Shown here: positions 56,573-64,000 of the stretch, piece after piece
Numbering within the stretch: position 1 is the stretch's first letter
Layout of the letters: each line of letters opens with the position of its first letter
Origin: Microcaldota archaeon
Lineage (GTDB): Archaea > Micrarchaeota > Micrarchaeia > Micrarchaeales > CABMGC01
Direction of reading: 5' to 3'
DNA length: 64,000 nt
Assembly (NCBI GenBank): GCA_028867135.1
Contig: JAGWGW010000002.1
Span: forward strand, 25,544-89,543
Program-made: the position numbers and the translations under genes
Notes under the pieces: model-generated
Databases searched by the model: none
What the model was told of the DNA's origin: nothing
What the model saw: only the letters and a program-made list of their open reading frames with translations

Positions 56573-58426
56573 CTACCTGGCCCTTAGCGCGTTGAGGATC
56601 ACGGTGACGTCTATCGCTTCCTGCATGATCGCGCCTATTGCAGGGGGTATCACCCCCGTGGTAGCGACCACCATCAGGAATACCGAGAGCCCTATGCCTG
56701 CCAATATCGACTGCTTTGCGATCTTGAGCATACGCCTGCCTGTTGTTATGGCATCAGTCACCTTGGTCACGTCGTCGACAAGGAGCACTATGTCCGCAGC
56801 CTCTGCAGATATGCCTGTGCCGTGCGCGCCCATCGCTATGCCTACGGTGGCGGTGGCGAGCGCAGGGGCGTCGTTTATGCCGTCGCCCACCATGACCGTG
56901 TTGAACCTCCTCTTGGCGTCCTTGACTATGGTGACCTTCTCTGCAGGAAGCAGCCCTGCCCTGTAGTCCTTTATGCCGGCAGCATCGGCTATGACCCTCG
57001 CATTCTGCTCGTTGTCCCCCGTGAGCAGGGTTATCTGGCTTATTCCCAGGCTCCTGAGCCTGCTCACCATCCTCGGCACCCCCGGCCTTATCCTGTCTGT
57101 GAATACTATTATGCCCGCGAGCCTGCCGTTTATCGCCACGAACGAATAGAGCTTGCCCTCGGATGCGCTCTTCTCGAGCAGCTTGAGGTAAAGCCTCGTA
57201 GAGCCGTCTATCCTTTCCTCGAAGAAGCTCCTGGAGCCCACGAGCACATGCTCCTTTCTCACATAGCCTTCAACCCCTTTGGAAGGGGTCTCCTTGAACT
57301 TCTTCGGCTGCTCCAGCTTCCTGAACTCCTTCCTTGCAGCGCTTACAACTGACATGGATAATGGATGGGATGAGAGCTGCTCGACAGCCGCGCTCTTGTA
57401 CAGTATCTCGTTTTTGGTGTGCTTGCCGAATGGTATTATTCCCTCTACAAGGGGCGTTCCGTATGTTATGGTCCCGGTCTTGTCGAAGAGGATGGCCTTT
57501 GCGCCGCCTATCTGCTCTATCGCAGCCCCGTTCTTGACTATGACGCCGTCGTTGGCGGCCCTGTTTATCGCTGCTATGACGGCTATGGGCACCGCGATTA
57601 TCAGCGGGCACGGGGTCGCAACTACAAGCACGGCGAGCACCGTCGTGACGCTGTGCGTCATCAGGTACCCTATCATGCTTATGAGAATGGTCAAGGGGGT
57701 GAAGTACGTTGCGTATCTGTCCGCAAGGCGCTGTATCTCTGGCTTGTTCTGCTGGGCCTCGCGCACCATCTTGACTATCTTCGCATACTGGCTCTCCTCG
57801 CTTATGGCTGTTGTCCGCATCTCGAACGTATCGCCTACGTTTATCGATCCGCTCAGGACGTTGCCGTTTGCCTCGACTGTCCTGGGCACGGGCTCTCCTG
57901 TGAGCGCGGATTCGTCCACGTACGCGTTCTCGCTGGTGACCTTGCCGTCCGCTGGTATGAGATCCCCGTGTCTTATCACGAGTATGTCGCCGACCTTGGC
58001 GGCATCGGCATCTATCTCCTCTATGTGGTTGCCGATCTTTCTCCTGGCCCTCTTCGGGGTCCTGGCCGTCAGCTCCTCGAGCGATGAGGAGGCCCTGTTG
58101 AAGCCGTAGTCTTCGAGAGCCTCGCCTCCTGACTGCATCAGCACTATTATCGTTCCTGCAAAGGTCTGGTTGACCAGGATCGCGACCACTATGGCAAGCA
58201 TAGCGATGACGTCTGCCGAGAACTTGCCCCTGAATAGCTTGCGCATGGTGCCTATTATTATCGGCACGCCTCCAAGCACAAGCACCACGTACCATACCGC
58301 ATCTGCGTAGAAGCCTTGTCCTGCGAGGAACAGGATAGAGCCTATTATGAGGCCGATGAGAGCGAAGAACGGCAGCGGATACCTTCTCGCGGATGAATAG
58401 AGCGATTTGAGGTCAAGCTTAACCAT
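56573..58426 (-). CDS. Heavy-metal P1B-type ATPase with TPC motif
   Basis: A 617-aa metal-transporting P-type ATPase. Motifs are TGEPVPRTV in the actuator domain, the membrane metal site VVATPCPLIIAVPIAVIA, the phosphorylation site LFDKTGTITYGTP (about residue 320), SSHPLS (the P1B HP marker) and VGDGINDAPALATATVGIAM. The usual N-terminal metal-binding domain is absent. The transmembrane motif is TPC rather than the CPC of copper/zinc pumps or the SPC of cobalt pumps, so the ion is uncertain. Export of a toxic metal would suit a metal-rich acidic habitat. The ATG at 58426 is used. Confidence 0.9.
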   Translation of the reverse strand: MVKLDLKSLYSSARRYPLPFFALIGLIIGSILFLAGQGFYADAVWYVVLVLGGVPIIIGTMRKLFRGKFSADVIAMLAIVVAILVNQTFAGTIIVLMQSGGEALEDYGFNRASSSLEELTARTPKRARRKIGNHIEEIDADAAKVGDILVIRHGDLIPADGKVTSENAYVDESALTGEPVPRTVEANGNVLSGSINVGDTFEMRTTAISEESQYAKIVKMVREAQQNKPEIQRLADRYATYFTPLTILISMIGYLMTHSVTTVLAVLVVATPCPLIIAVPIAVIAAINRAANDGVIVKNGAAIEQIGGAKAILFDKTGTITYGTPLVEGIIPFGKHTKNEILYKSAAVEQLSSHPLSMSVVSAARKEFRKLEQPKKFKETPSKGVEGYVRKEHVLVGSRSFFEERIDGSTRLYLKLLEKSASEGKLYSFVAINGRLAGIIVFTDRIRPGVPRMVSRLRSLGISQITLLTGDNEQNARVIADAAGIKDYRAGLLPAEKVTIVKDAKRRFNTVMVGDGINDAPALATATVGIAMGAHGTGISAEAADIVLLVDDVTKVTDAITTGRRMLKIAKQSILAGIGLSVFLMVVATTGVIPPAIGAIMQEAIDVTVILNALRAR

Positions 58427-58465
58427 GCGATTCACGGAAGGATATCATGCCATGGGATTAATAGC

Positions 58466-59242
58466 CTATCTTGCGGACCAGCCGCCGTCAACCTTGAGCA
58501 CAAGTCCCGTAACGTAGCTGCTCGCGTCTGATGCAAGGTACACTGCCGCTCCCTTCAGCTCGTCGGGGTCGCCTAGCCTGCCCATCGGGGTCCTTCCCTG
58601 TATGTAGCCAAGCGTGCTCTTGTCCTCAAGGACACCCTTGGTCATCTCGCTGGGGAAGAATCCCGGGGCAATTGCATTCACCCTGATGCCGTACTGGACC
58701 CACTCAACGGCCAGCGCCCTTGTCATGTTGACAACGGCTCCCTTTGCAGCGTAATATGGGACTGCAGGTATGATGTCGCCGAAAAGCCCGTAGATGCTCG
58801 CTATGTTTATTATCCTGCCCCTGACCTTGTTCCTTATCATGGATTTGGCCGCTTCCTTCGCGCAGTAGAACGTGCCGTTGAGGTCCACGTTCAGCACGCT
58901 GAGCCATTCCTTCTCCGTGAATGAGACCGCTGGTTTTGCACTGCCTATGCCGGCGTTGTTGATCAGTATGTCGACCTTCCCGAATTTTTCCTCAGCAGCC
59001 TTTACCGTCCTTGCTACCATCGATTCCTTTGTGACGTCGAGCGCTACGGGCACGACCTGCCTCCCGGTCGACTTTGCAATGCCTTCGGCATTGGCCTTCA
59101 GCTTGTCCTCCCTCCTTGCGCATACTATTAGATCGGCTCCCGCCTCCGCAAGGGCTGTAGCGAACGATACCCCCAATCCGCTTGAGACACCCGTCACTAT
59201 GCCTATCTTTCCGTCGAGCCTGAATGAGTCAAGAACGTTCAT
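58466..59242 (-). CDS. Short-chain dehydrogenase/reductase (SDR)
   Basis: A 258-aa classical SDR. The cofactor motif is GIVTGVSSGLGVSFATALAE (TGxxxGxG). NNAG is followed by the catalytic Ser region IINIASIYGLFG, and Y-x-x-x-K occurs as PYYAAKGAVVNMTRAL. The C-terminal VTGLVLKVDGGWSAR is typical. CARREDKLKA after the second strand suggests NADP preference (inference). Family members reduce or oxidise sugars, lipids or 3-oxoacyl groups; the substrate is unknown. The ATG at 59242 is used; the track start at 59320 reads through the upstream region. Confidence 0.88.
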   Translation of the reverse strand: MNVLDSFRLDGKIGIVTGVSSGLGVSFATALAEAGADLIVCARREDKLKANAEGIAKSTGRQVVPVALDVTKESMVARTVKAAEEKFGKVDILINNAGIGSAKPAVSFTEKEWLSVLNVDLNGTFYCAKEAAKSMIRNKVRGRIINIASIYGLFGDIIPAVPYYAAKGAVVNMTRALAVEWVQYGIRVNAIAPGFFPSEMTKGVLEDKSTLGYIQGRTPMGRLGDPDELKGAAVYLASDASSYVTGLVLKVDGGWSAR

Positions 59243-59430
59243 GATACCACGCAGAAATAGGAGAGTGAAGGCCAAGAAGGACCGTTTTTCCCTTCTTTTC
59301 CTTTTTCCATCGTTGTCCAACCCCGACTTGGTTGCTAGGCCCTTTTCTGGCCTCCACGATTATATTGTGGCTTATAAGGTATATACGCCTTTCCATTTTC
59401 GGATGACGGGATCGCGCTTGGCCGCGAGGG
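59243..59430 (-). promoter_or_regulatory. 188-nt intergenic region upstream of the SDR gene
   Basis: No convincing ORF or RNA fold was seen. It contains CGTATATACC and CTTATAAGCC on the minus strand, TATA-like elements that would give the SDR transcript a leader of roughly 90-110 nt, unusually long for this genome. Confidence 0.35.
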
Positions 59431-60702
59431 TCAGTGCTTTATCTCGGCTATCTCCTTCCACCAGCGCAGCTTCTTCTCCAGCAGGCTGTCCACTGTCTGG
59501 CCTGAGGTCCCGTATATAGCGTTTATCACGGCAAGCAGCAGGAACACGATTGCGTACGCGACTCCCGTGCCTATGTCTGTCGATGCCGGGCCGTACGGGC
59601 CTCCGGGCCCTGCCGGTATCGACCATATCACAAGGCTCAACAGGAATCCCCCGCCGTATACGAATTTCCTCATCAGCCCGAGTATGAGGGACAGCGACAC
59701 AGCGGTCTCCAATATGACTATCACTGCGGCGAACAGCGCCGGATTCAGCGAAACTATCCCTGCCCACAGGTAGAACCACGGGCCGAGCCATGAAGGCTGG
59801 AGCGATGCTGATGAAGTTATGAGCTGGGGCAGGTTGCTGAAGAAGTAGCTGTTGAGCTTGAGGGTAGCGTCTATGCCCCAGACAGCTCCGAATACCACCT
59901 CGATGAACCTGCCTATCTCCATCGCATTCCTTGAAAACCAGTTGTCGGCTGTGTCTATGTCCTTCTCCAGGTAATGAAGTATTGTGTTTGCGGGCAGCTG
60001 CTCGTGGTGCACCCTCACGCTCTTCAGCCCGTCCTTGAGCACGAAGGAATCGACGCCGTACATGCGCTTGAGGAACCTTGAGAAGGTCGCTGATACAGTG
60101 CCGTAATGGTCAACTAGGACAGAATCCTTCAATGAAAGTATGTCAGCCTTGCCGAGCGCATTGACATTCCCGGGATTGACATGGACTATCTTGTTGCCCT
60201 CCACGCCGAGCAGCGCAGCGACATGGCTGAGGTTGTTCCTGCCCAGCCATACGAACTTCGCGCTTCCGGTCTTCGCCAGCTCGTGGGCCTCCTCGAGGCT
60301 CACCTCCTCGATCTGCTCCCTCTTGACCCCTTCCTTGTACTCCTGGACAAAGCTCACCAGTATGCTCGCGTCGTTGTGCCACAGCCCGTCTATTCCAAGC
60401 GTGTTCTTTATGAAGTCGCTCTGGCCGAACCCTGCAATCTTTATAGTGACTGTCGAAAGGAACTTGCCCTTGTCCACTAGGAGGCCTATCACCCTGTCGT
60501 AGGGGAGTATCGTGAATTCTGTCTTGGATATAAGGTTATAGCCGGTGTACCTGCCCCAGAAGGAGTAGTGCACTATGATCATGTTCTTGTCCGTCACGAC
60601 GATATTGTCGGGCGCTATGTTCGACATAAGGCTCTGTTTCAGCACCATCAGTACCGTTTCCCCTGGCTGAAGCACACTGTTAAGCTCGTCCATTAAAGGC
60701 AT
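59431..60702 (-). CDS. Membrane protein: PH-like domain + rhodanese-like domain + DoxD/DoxX membrane domain
   Basis: A 423-aa protein. Residues ~10-110 form a PH-like domain (NIAPDNIVVTDKNMIIVHYS, YDRVIGLLVDKGKFLSTVTI). Residues ~150-260 resemble a rhodanese domain (ILSLKDSVLVDHYGTVSATF, GVDSFVLKDGL) without the catalytic Cys. Residues ~265-410 are a DoxD/DoxX-type membrane domain (FIEVVFGAVWGIDATLKL, ILETAVSLSLILGLMRKFVY). DoxD is a subunit of thiosulfate:quinone oxidoreductase. The neighbouring gene at 60784 shares the PH and rhodanese parts, so the pair arose by duplication. A role in sulfur or redox sensing at the membrane is plausible but not shown. The ATG at 60702 is chosen; 60693 is possible. 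Confidence 0.65.
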   Translation of the reverse strand: MPLMDELNSVLQPGETVLMVLKQSLMSNIAPDNIVVTDKNMIIVHYSFWGRYTGYNLISKTEFTILPYDRVIGLLVDKGKFLSTVTIKIAGFGQSDFIKNTLGIDGLWHNDASILVSFVQEYKEGVKREQIEEVSLEEAHELAKTGSAKFVWLGRNNLSHVAALLGVEGNKIVHVNPGNVNALGKADILSLKDSVLVDHYGTVSATFSRFLKRMYGVDSFVLKDGLKSVRVHHEQLPANTILHYLEKDIDTADNWFSRNAMEIGRFIEVVFGAVWGIDATLKLNSYFFSNLPQLITSSASLQPSWLGPWFYLWAGIVSLNPALFAAVIVILETAVSLSLILGLMRKFVYGGGFLLSLVIWSIPAGPGGPYGPASTDIGTGVAYAIVFLLLAVINAIYGTSGQTVDSLLEKKLRWWKEIAEIKH

Positions 60703-60783
60703 ACGCTCCACCGCGGTATACCGTCAATAATACATGGCATGCTCTCCTTAAAATCACTATCGTTGGATGCGAATTGGGGCCTG

Positions 60784-61638
60784 TCATCTGCGCCTCTTGT
60801 GCAGCGTGCTGAGTATGCCTCCCCTGAGATTGTACGCGGCTACCCCGTTCTCCTTCAGCTCGTTTATTACGTGCTCGGAAACAGCGTCGCTGTATGCAAC
60901 GAATATGCAGCCCTCGAACTCCTTGAGCCGCTCGCCCTCAAGCTCCATGATCTCCTTCGGGTCGCGCTTGGTCAGGTTCTCCTGGCTGACCCCCAGGAGG
61001 TATGCGACGTATTCGAGTGGCTCGAGGCCGAGCCATACCATCTTCTTGCCGCTCGATGCGACCAGCCTCCTTGCCTCGTCTATGCCTATCCCGGAATGCG
61101 CGTAAGCATGCTCCTTTGCATCGATGCGCATTGCAGCACTTTCCCCGTCCGCCTTTGCGCCGTTTGCGCCGTAATCCCTCCTTGTGTTGACTATCTCCTC
61201 TATGAAGTCCATGAACTTCTCCGCCTGCCTCGTCCTTATGCCGTTGACCACTCCTTCGTTCCTTATCGCTGCGCTAGCGTCGGTGAACCCGTGTATGCGC
61301 ATGTTTATCGTCGAAAGGAACTTGCCTTTTGAAACGACAACGCTGATGACGTTCTTGTACGGGACCATGCTGAACTCGGTTGGCGACAGCAGGTTCCTGC
61401 CTATGTAAAGGCCCCAGAATGAGGGCCTGACTATTATTATGCGCTTGTTCGTGGCTATGATCCTGTCAGGCGATATGGAATTCAGGTACGACTGCTTGAC
61501 CTCTATGATCGTCTTCTCGTCATGGGCGAGGACGTGGCCTATGAGCCTGAGGCAGCGCACCCCGTGCTGGTGCATGTTCTTGACTTTGCTGGTGACGAGC
61601 GTAACGCTGTCGGAAGCATCTACGACGTCCTTCTCCAT
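60784..61638 (-). CDS. PH-like plus rhodanese-like protein, paralogue of 59431-60702
   Basis: A 284-aa protein. The PH-like domain (SISPDRIIATNKRIIIVRPS, YKNVISVVVSKGKFLSTINM) aligns closely with that of the downstream gene. After a helical linker (EKFMDFIEEIVNTRRD) comes a rhodanese-like domain (EFEGCIFVAYSDAVSEHVIN, NGVAAYNLRGGILS). The rhodanese active-site loop has Ser/Asp (YSDAVSE) instead of Cys, so sulfur transfer is unlikely. It lacks the membrane domain of its paralogue. Likely cotranscribed with it (81-nt gap). Confidence 0.65.
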   Translation of the reverse strand: MEKDVVDASDSVTLVTSKVKNMHQHGVRCLRLIGHVLAHDEKTIIEVKQSYLNSISPDRIIATNKRIIIVRPSFWGLYIGRNLLSPTEFSMVPYKNVISVVVSKGKFLSTINMRIHGFTDASAAIRNEGVVNGIRTRQAEKFMDFIEEIVNTRRDYGANGAKADGESAAMRIDAKEHAYAHSGIGIDEARRLVASSGKKMVWLGLEPLEYVAYLLGVSQENLTKRDPKEIMELEGERLKEFEGCIFVAYSDAVSEHVINELKENGVAAYNLRGGILSTLHKRRR

Positions 61639-61676
61639 GCCGCTTACCCCGTCAATATAGCTCTCAGTATGGTTAT

Positions 61677-62651
61677 TTACGTCTTTTCTATTTGTTTGGA
61701 TAAGGAGGGGATGTCGAAGCTCCTGGTGCTTGCGATGGGCCTCGCGTCGCAGCCGTTAGCCTTCAGGTTCTTTGCCAGCGTGCCGGCTCCGCTGCCGTAT
61801 GTGTAGACAATCTCGGGAGAGCATCTGTCTACATATTCGAGCGCCTGCCTGAAGTCTGCATGGTCGCTCAGGGTGAACTGCACGTCTGTATCGAACTTCA
61901 TCATCCTTGCAAAGCCCGATGCAACGGCCGTAAGCACGGGAACCTTGCACATCCTTGATATCGAGTCCCTGGCTTCGGCCAGCCTGTGCTGCTCAACCAC
62001 TGCGGCAAATGTGCCGCAGTTCTGCTGCAGTTCCCCGGCGCTGAACACGCCGTATGAAAGCCCGATCCCGTGGTCGCCGTATATCTTGTTCATCTTCGCT
62101 ATACCTTCTGTGACAAGGGGGCTTATGCCTATGCCGTTGCATATCTTGATGAGCTCCTGGGCCTTGCCCGAGGAGTACGCCCCGAATAGGACCACGTTCC
62201 TGGCGATCCTGCTCTCCACATAGTGCTGTATCGATGTCATGACTTCGTCTCTGTCCTCGAACTCTATGTTTGCGTACGGATATGTGGAATCCATGAGCAG
62301 TATGTCCGCTTTCCTTATCTCTATCTCTTCGGATGCAATGGACCGCTGCATCTGGTAATCCCCGGTATAGACAATCCTGCACGACTGCTCTTCGGATTCG
62401 ATGTACAGCTGCTTTGAGCCGAGCATGTGCCCTGAATTGAGCAGCTCTATGCTCTCGGGCTTGTCCACGGTCAGCAGCTTCGTGCCCTTCTTCGCCTCTA
62501 TCATTTCGATTGTAGCGCTGCTTGCGATGGTGCCCTTGCCCTTCCTCAACCCTGACAGATGGTCGGAGTGCGCATGCGATATGAAATTCACGTTCGAGCT
62601 GGGCTCGTGCATATCCAGCGCTATGCTATAGTTCCCAACCTGCAGTGCCAT
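61677..62651 (-). CDS. Metallo-beta-lactamase-fold nuclease (SNM1/CPSF-like, COG1236)
   Basis: A 324-aa protein. Metal-binding motifs are FISHAHSDHLSG (HxHxDH), LLNSGHMLGSKQL, RIVYTGDYQMQRS and LMDSTYPY. The middle (residues ~140-235) corresponds to a beta-CASP-like insert, and the C-terminus has FTLSDHADFRQALEY with the final His. Such enzymes process RNA or DNA ends. The ATG at 62651 gives the normal N-terminus; the track start at 62702 lies in the promoter region shared with trxB. Confidence 0.85.
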   Translation of the reverse strand: MALQVGNYSIALDMHEPSSNVNFISHAHSDHLSGLRKGKGTIASSATIEMIEAKKGTKLLTVDKPESIELLNSGHMLGSKQLYIESEEQSCRIVYTGDYQMQRSIASEEIEIRKADILLMDSTYPYANIEFEDRDEVMTSIQHYVESRIARNVVLFGAYSSGKAQELIKICNGIGISPLVTEGIAKMNKIYGDHGIGLSYGVFSAGELQQNCGTFAAVVEQHRLAEARDSISRMCKVPVLTAVASGFARMMKFDTDVQFTLSDHADFRQALEYVDRCSPEIVYTYGSGAGTLAKNLKANGCDARPIASTRSFDIPSLSKQIEKT

Positions 62652-62678
62652 GGAGTCGCCAAAGGATAATGCCCTGCA

Positions 62679-62690
62679 ATCATTATATAT
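62679..62690. promoter_or_regulatory. Divergent TATA region of the nuclease gene and trxB
   Basis: CATTATATATTTGCC reads as a TATA box in both directions, about 30-35 nt from the nuclease ATG (minus) and 40-45 nt from the trxB ATG (plus). A second plus-strand element, CATAATTATACC, lies closer to trxB. Confidence 0.45.
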
Positions 62691-62729
62691 TTGCCTTTCC
62701 ATAATTATACCGCTTTTGCTGTGGTTTTG

Positions 62730-63650
62730 ATGGCCGAGAAGGTACTGATAATAGGGGGAGGGCCTGCGGGCCTCTCAGCAGCAATATATGCCGCAAGGGA
62801 GGGGTTCGAACCCCTTGTCATCGCAGGGTTCAATGCAGGAGGACAGCTGCTGCTTACAACCGTTGTTGAGAACTTCCCGGCATTCCCTAACGGAGTAAAT
62901 GGCCCTGACATAATAAGCCTGATGAGAAAGCAGGCGGAGAAGTTCGGCGCAAGGTTCATCGACACCAATGTTTCTGCAGTTGACCTGGACTCAAGGCCTT
63001 TCAAGGTAACGACAGACGACAAGACATATGAGGCCCATTCGCTGATAATAGCGACAGGCGCTAACGCAAAGATGCTCGGACTCGACTCCGAAACAAGATT
63101 CATGGGAAAAGGCGTGTCAAGCTGCGCTACCTGTGATGGACCGTTCTTCAAGGGCAAGAACGTTATTGTGGTAGGAGGGGGAGACACGGCAATGGAAGAC
63201 TCGTTATTCCTCACGAAGTTCGCAGAGTCTGTAACGATAATCCACAGAAGGGATTCTTTCAGGGCCAGCAAGATAATGCAGGAGAGGGTGCTCAAGAACC
63301 CAAAGGTAAAGGTGCTTTGGAACATGGAGGTATTGGAGATACTCGGGAACAGCAAGGTGACAGGCATAAGGCTCAAGAACAACAAGACAAACGAGGAGAG
63401 CGAGCTCGAGTGCGACGGCGTCTTCGTGGCGATAGGTTACTCGCCGAACACAGAGGCATTCAAGGGAAAACTGAAGACTGATGAGTTGGGATATCTCGCC
63501 ACGAAGGATGAAGTGCTGACAGAGATAGAGGGGGTGTATGTCGCAGGGGACGTCTCCGACAGGTTCTACAGGCAGGCTGCGACAGCGAGCGGCAGCGGCG
63601 TGAAGGCTGCGCTCCATGTGCGCGAATATCTAATGAAGATGGAGAAATAG
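62730..63650 (+). CDS. trxB: Thioredoxin reductase
   Basis: A 306-aa flavoprotein. The FAD site is VLIIGGGPAGLSAAIYAARE (GxGxxG), the redox-active CxxC is SSCATCDGPFFKGK (about residues 131-144), the NAD(P)H site is NVIVVGGGDTAMEDSLFLTK with HRRDSFRASK after it, and the C-terminal FAD motif is EGVYVAGDVSDRFYRQA. It keeps thioredoxin or glutaredoxin-like proteins reduced. HRRDSFR suggests an NADPH-type site (inference). The ATG at 62730 gives the normal N-terminus; the track start at 62691 is in the leader. Confidence 0.95.
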   Translation: MAEKVLIIGGGPAGLSAAIYAAREGFEPLVIAGFNAGGQLLLTTVVENFPAFPNGVNGPDIISLMRKQAEKFGARFIDTNVSAVDLDSRPFKVTTDDKTYEAHSLIIATGANAKMLGLDSETRFMGKGVSSCATCDGPFFKGKNVIVVGGGDTAMEDSLFLTKFAESVTIIHRRDSFRASKIMQERVLKNPKVKVLWNMEVLEILGNSKVTGIRLKNNKTNEESELECDGVFVAIGYSPNTEAFKGKLKTDELGYLATKDEVLTEIEGVYVAGDVSDRFYRQAATASGSGVKAALHVREYLMKMEK

Positions 63651-63700
63651 GCTTCGACTCTTCCTTACGGATTAATAACTTTTGAGGTGTTATTAGGCTG

Positions 63701-64000
63701 ATGCGACATATTGCCGGAATAAGCCCGACCAAGTCCCAGTCAGCAATGGAGTACCTCATGACTTACGGATGGGCGATACTCGCCATTGCGATAGTGATGG
63801 TTTCGCTGTATTCCTTGGGAATATTCAATCTTGGCGGCCTTGCTCCAACAGCAATCCCTGGGTCGTGCCAGGTTATAAGGACAGCGGCTGAAGTGGGTCT
63901 TGCCGGTCAATGCAATAACCTTATCCCAAAATACGTGTCAAAATTCGGCGGAAGCACCACACAGTACATAAATGTCACACAAAAATCTTTCAAGATAAAT
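63701..64000 (+). CDS. Pilin-like LamG surface protein, copy D (partial, runs off the window)
   Basis: A frame absent from the ORF track because it has no stop in the window. It begins with the ATG at 63701, MRHIAGISPTKSQSAMEYLM, the same class III pilin signal as copies A-C. Then come the stem PGSCQVIRTAAEVGLAGQC and the start of a LamG-like region (YVSKFGGSTTQYINVTQKSF). The two cysteines and spacing match copies A-C. The remainder lies beyond base 64000. The open frame covers at least 100 residues. Confidence 0.85.
   Translation, partial: MRHIAGISPTKSQSAMEYLMTYGWAILAIAIVMVSLYSLGIFNLGGLAPTAIPGSCQVIRTAAEVGLAGQCNNLIPKYVSKFGGSTTQYINVTQKSFKIN

Noticed and set aside
57270-58295. Long minus-strand ORF of 341 aa overlapping the P-type ATPase
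   Set aside because: Its translation is an Arg/His/Asp-rich low-complexity shadow of the GC-rich ATPase gene in another frame. The overlapping frame encodes all ATPase motifs.
1-64000. CRISPR arrays, insertion sequences or integrated phage
   Set aside because: No regularly spaced repeats, transposase or integrase signatures or terminal inverted repeats were seen on reading both strands.

Overview
The window is archaeal. It encodes archaeal and eukaryote-type information machinery: ribosomal proteins eL21, eL31, eL39, eS19 and eS26, the RNA polymerase subunits Rpo4 and Rpo11, a TATA-binding protein, aIF6, aEF1-beta, prefoldin alpha, FtsY, Sec61-beta, Rad50, and tRNA genes with introns. AT-rich TATA boxes sit about 25 bp upstream of many starts, which points to leaderless or short-leader mRNAs. 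A membrane-anchored thermopsin-like protease (family A5, known mainly from acidophilic archaea), a complex I subunit, compact gene packing and many small surface proteins suggest an acidophilic DPANN archaeon of the Micrarchaeota/ARMAN type. That placement is an inference, because the window contains no rRNA. No gap between genes exceeds about 220 bases. No insertion sequences, CRISPR arrays or phage genes were seen.

Layout. 1-4.4 kb: the 3' end of nuoM, then a minus-strand lipid-carrier operon (uppS, DUF2070, dolichol-kinase-like). 4.5-9.6 kb: apt, DedA, a half-length TBP, eL21, rpoF-DUF655, a MoxR ATPase and an ACT-domain protein. 9.7-14.4 kb: an arginine block (DDAH-like hydrolase, repeat protein, argG, argH) followed by small genes. 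14.4-18.5 kb: a tRNA-Arg with two apparent introns, a thioredoxin-fold membrane protein, thermopsin, a second tRNA-Arg, a Zn ribbon and aEF1-beta. 18.6-31.7 kb: rad50, ftsZ, a pilin-LamG gene, polX, gdhA, eS26, a GT-C glycosyltransferase and two pilin-like genes. 31.7-36.9 kb: argS, an HD hydrolase, nnrD, an AbrB-like regulator and Sec61-beta. 37-44 kb: a second pilin-LamG gene broken at a G8 tract, then the translation and secretion cluster (rpo11, eS19, PDCD5, eL39, eL31, aIF6, prefoldin, ftsY). 43.7-54.4 kb: a CpaF-type secretion ATPase, surface proteins, a GT-C enzyme, an aberrant thiolase, a HerA-nuclease fusion, endonuclease IV and a third pilin-LamG gene. 54.4-64 kb: a DUF4258/DUF2283 pair, a candidate structured RNA, a metal P-type ATPase, an SDR, two PH-rhodanese proteins, a beta-lactamase-fold nuclease, trxB and the start of a fourth pilin-LamG gene.

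The most distinctive signal is a dispersed surface system. Four pilin-like proteins share a nearly invariant type IV pilin (class III) N-terminus with a two-cysteine loop and a conserved C-terminus, but carry divergent lectin-like (LamG) centres. One copy is switched out of frame by a homopolymeric G8 tract. A type IV secretion ATPase, two GT-C glycosyltransferases, polyprenol-carrier genes and two further pilins could assemble and glycosylate them. Other unusual points are a single-repeat TBP, an intron in a tRNA T-loop, two genes that appear to start at AUA, and a thiolase with serine in place of the catalytic cysteine.
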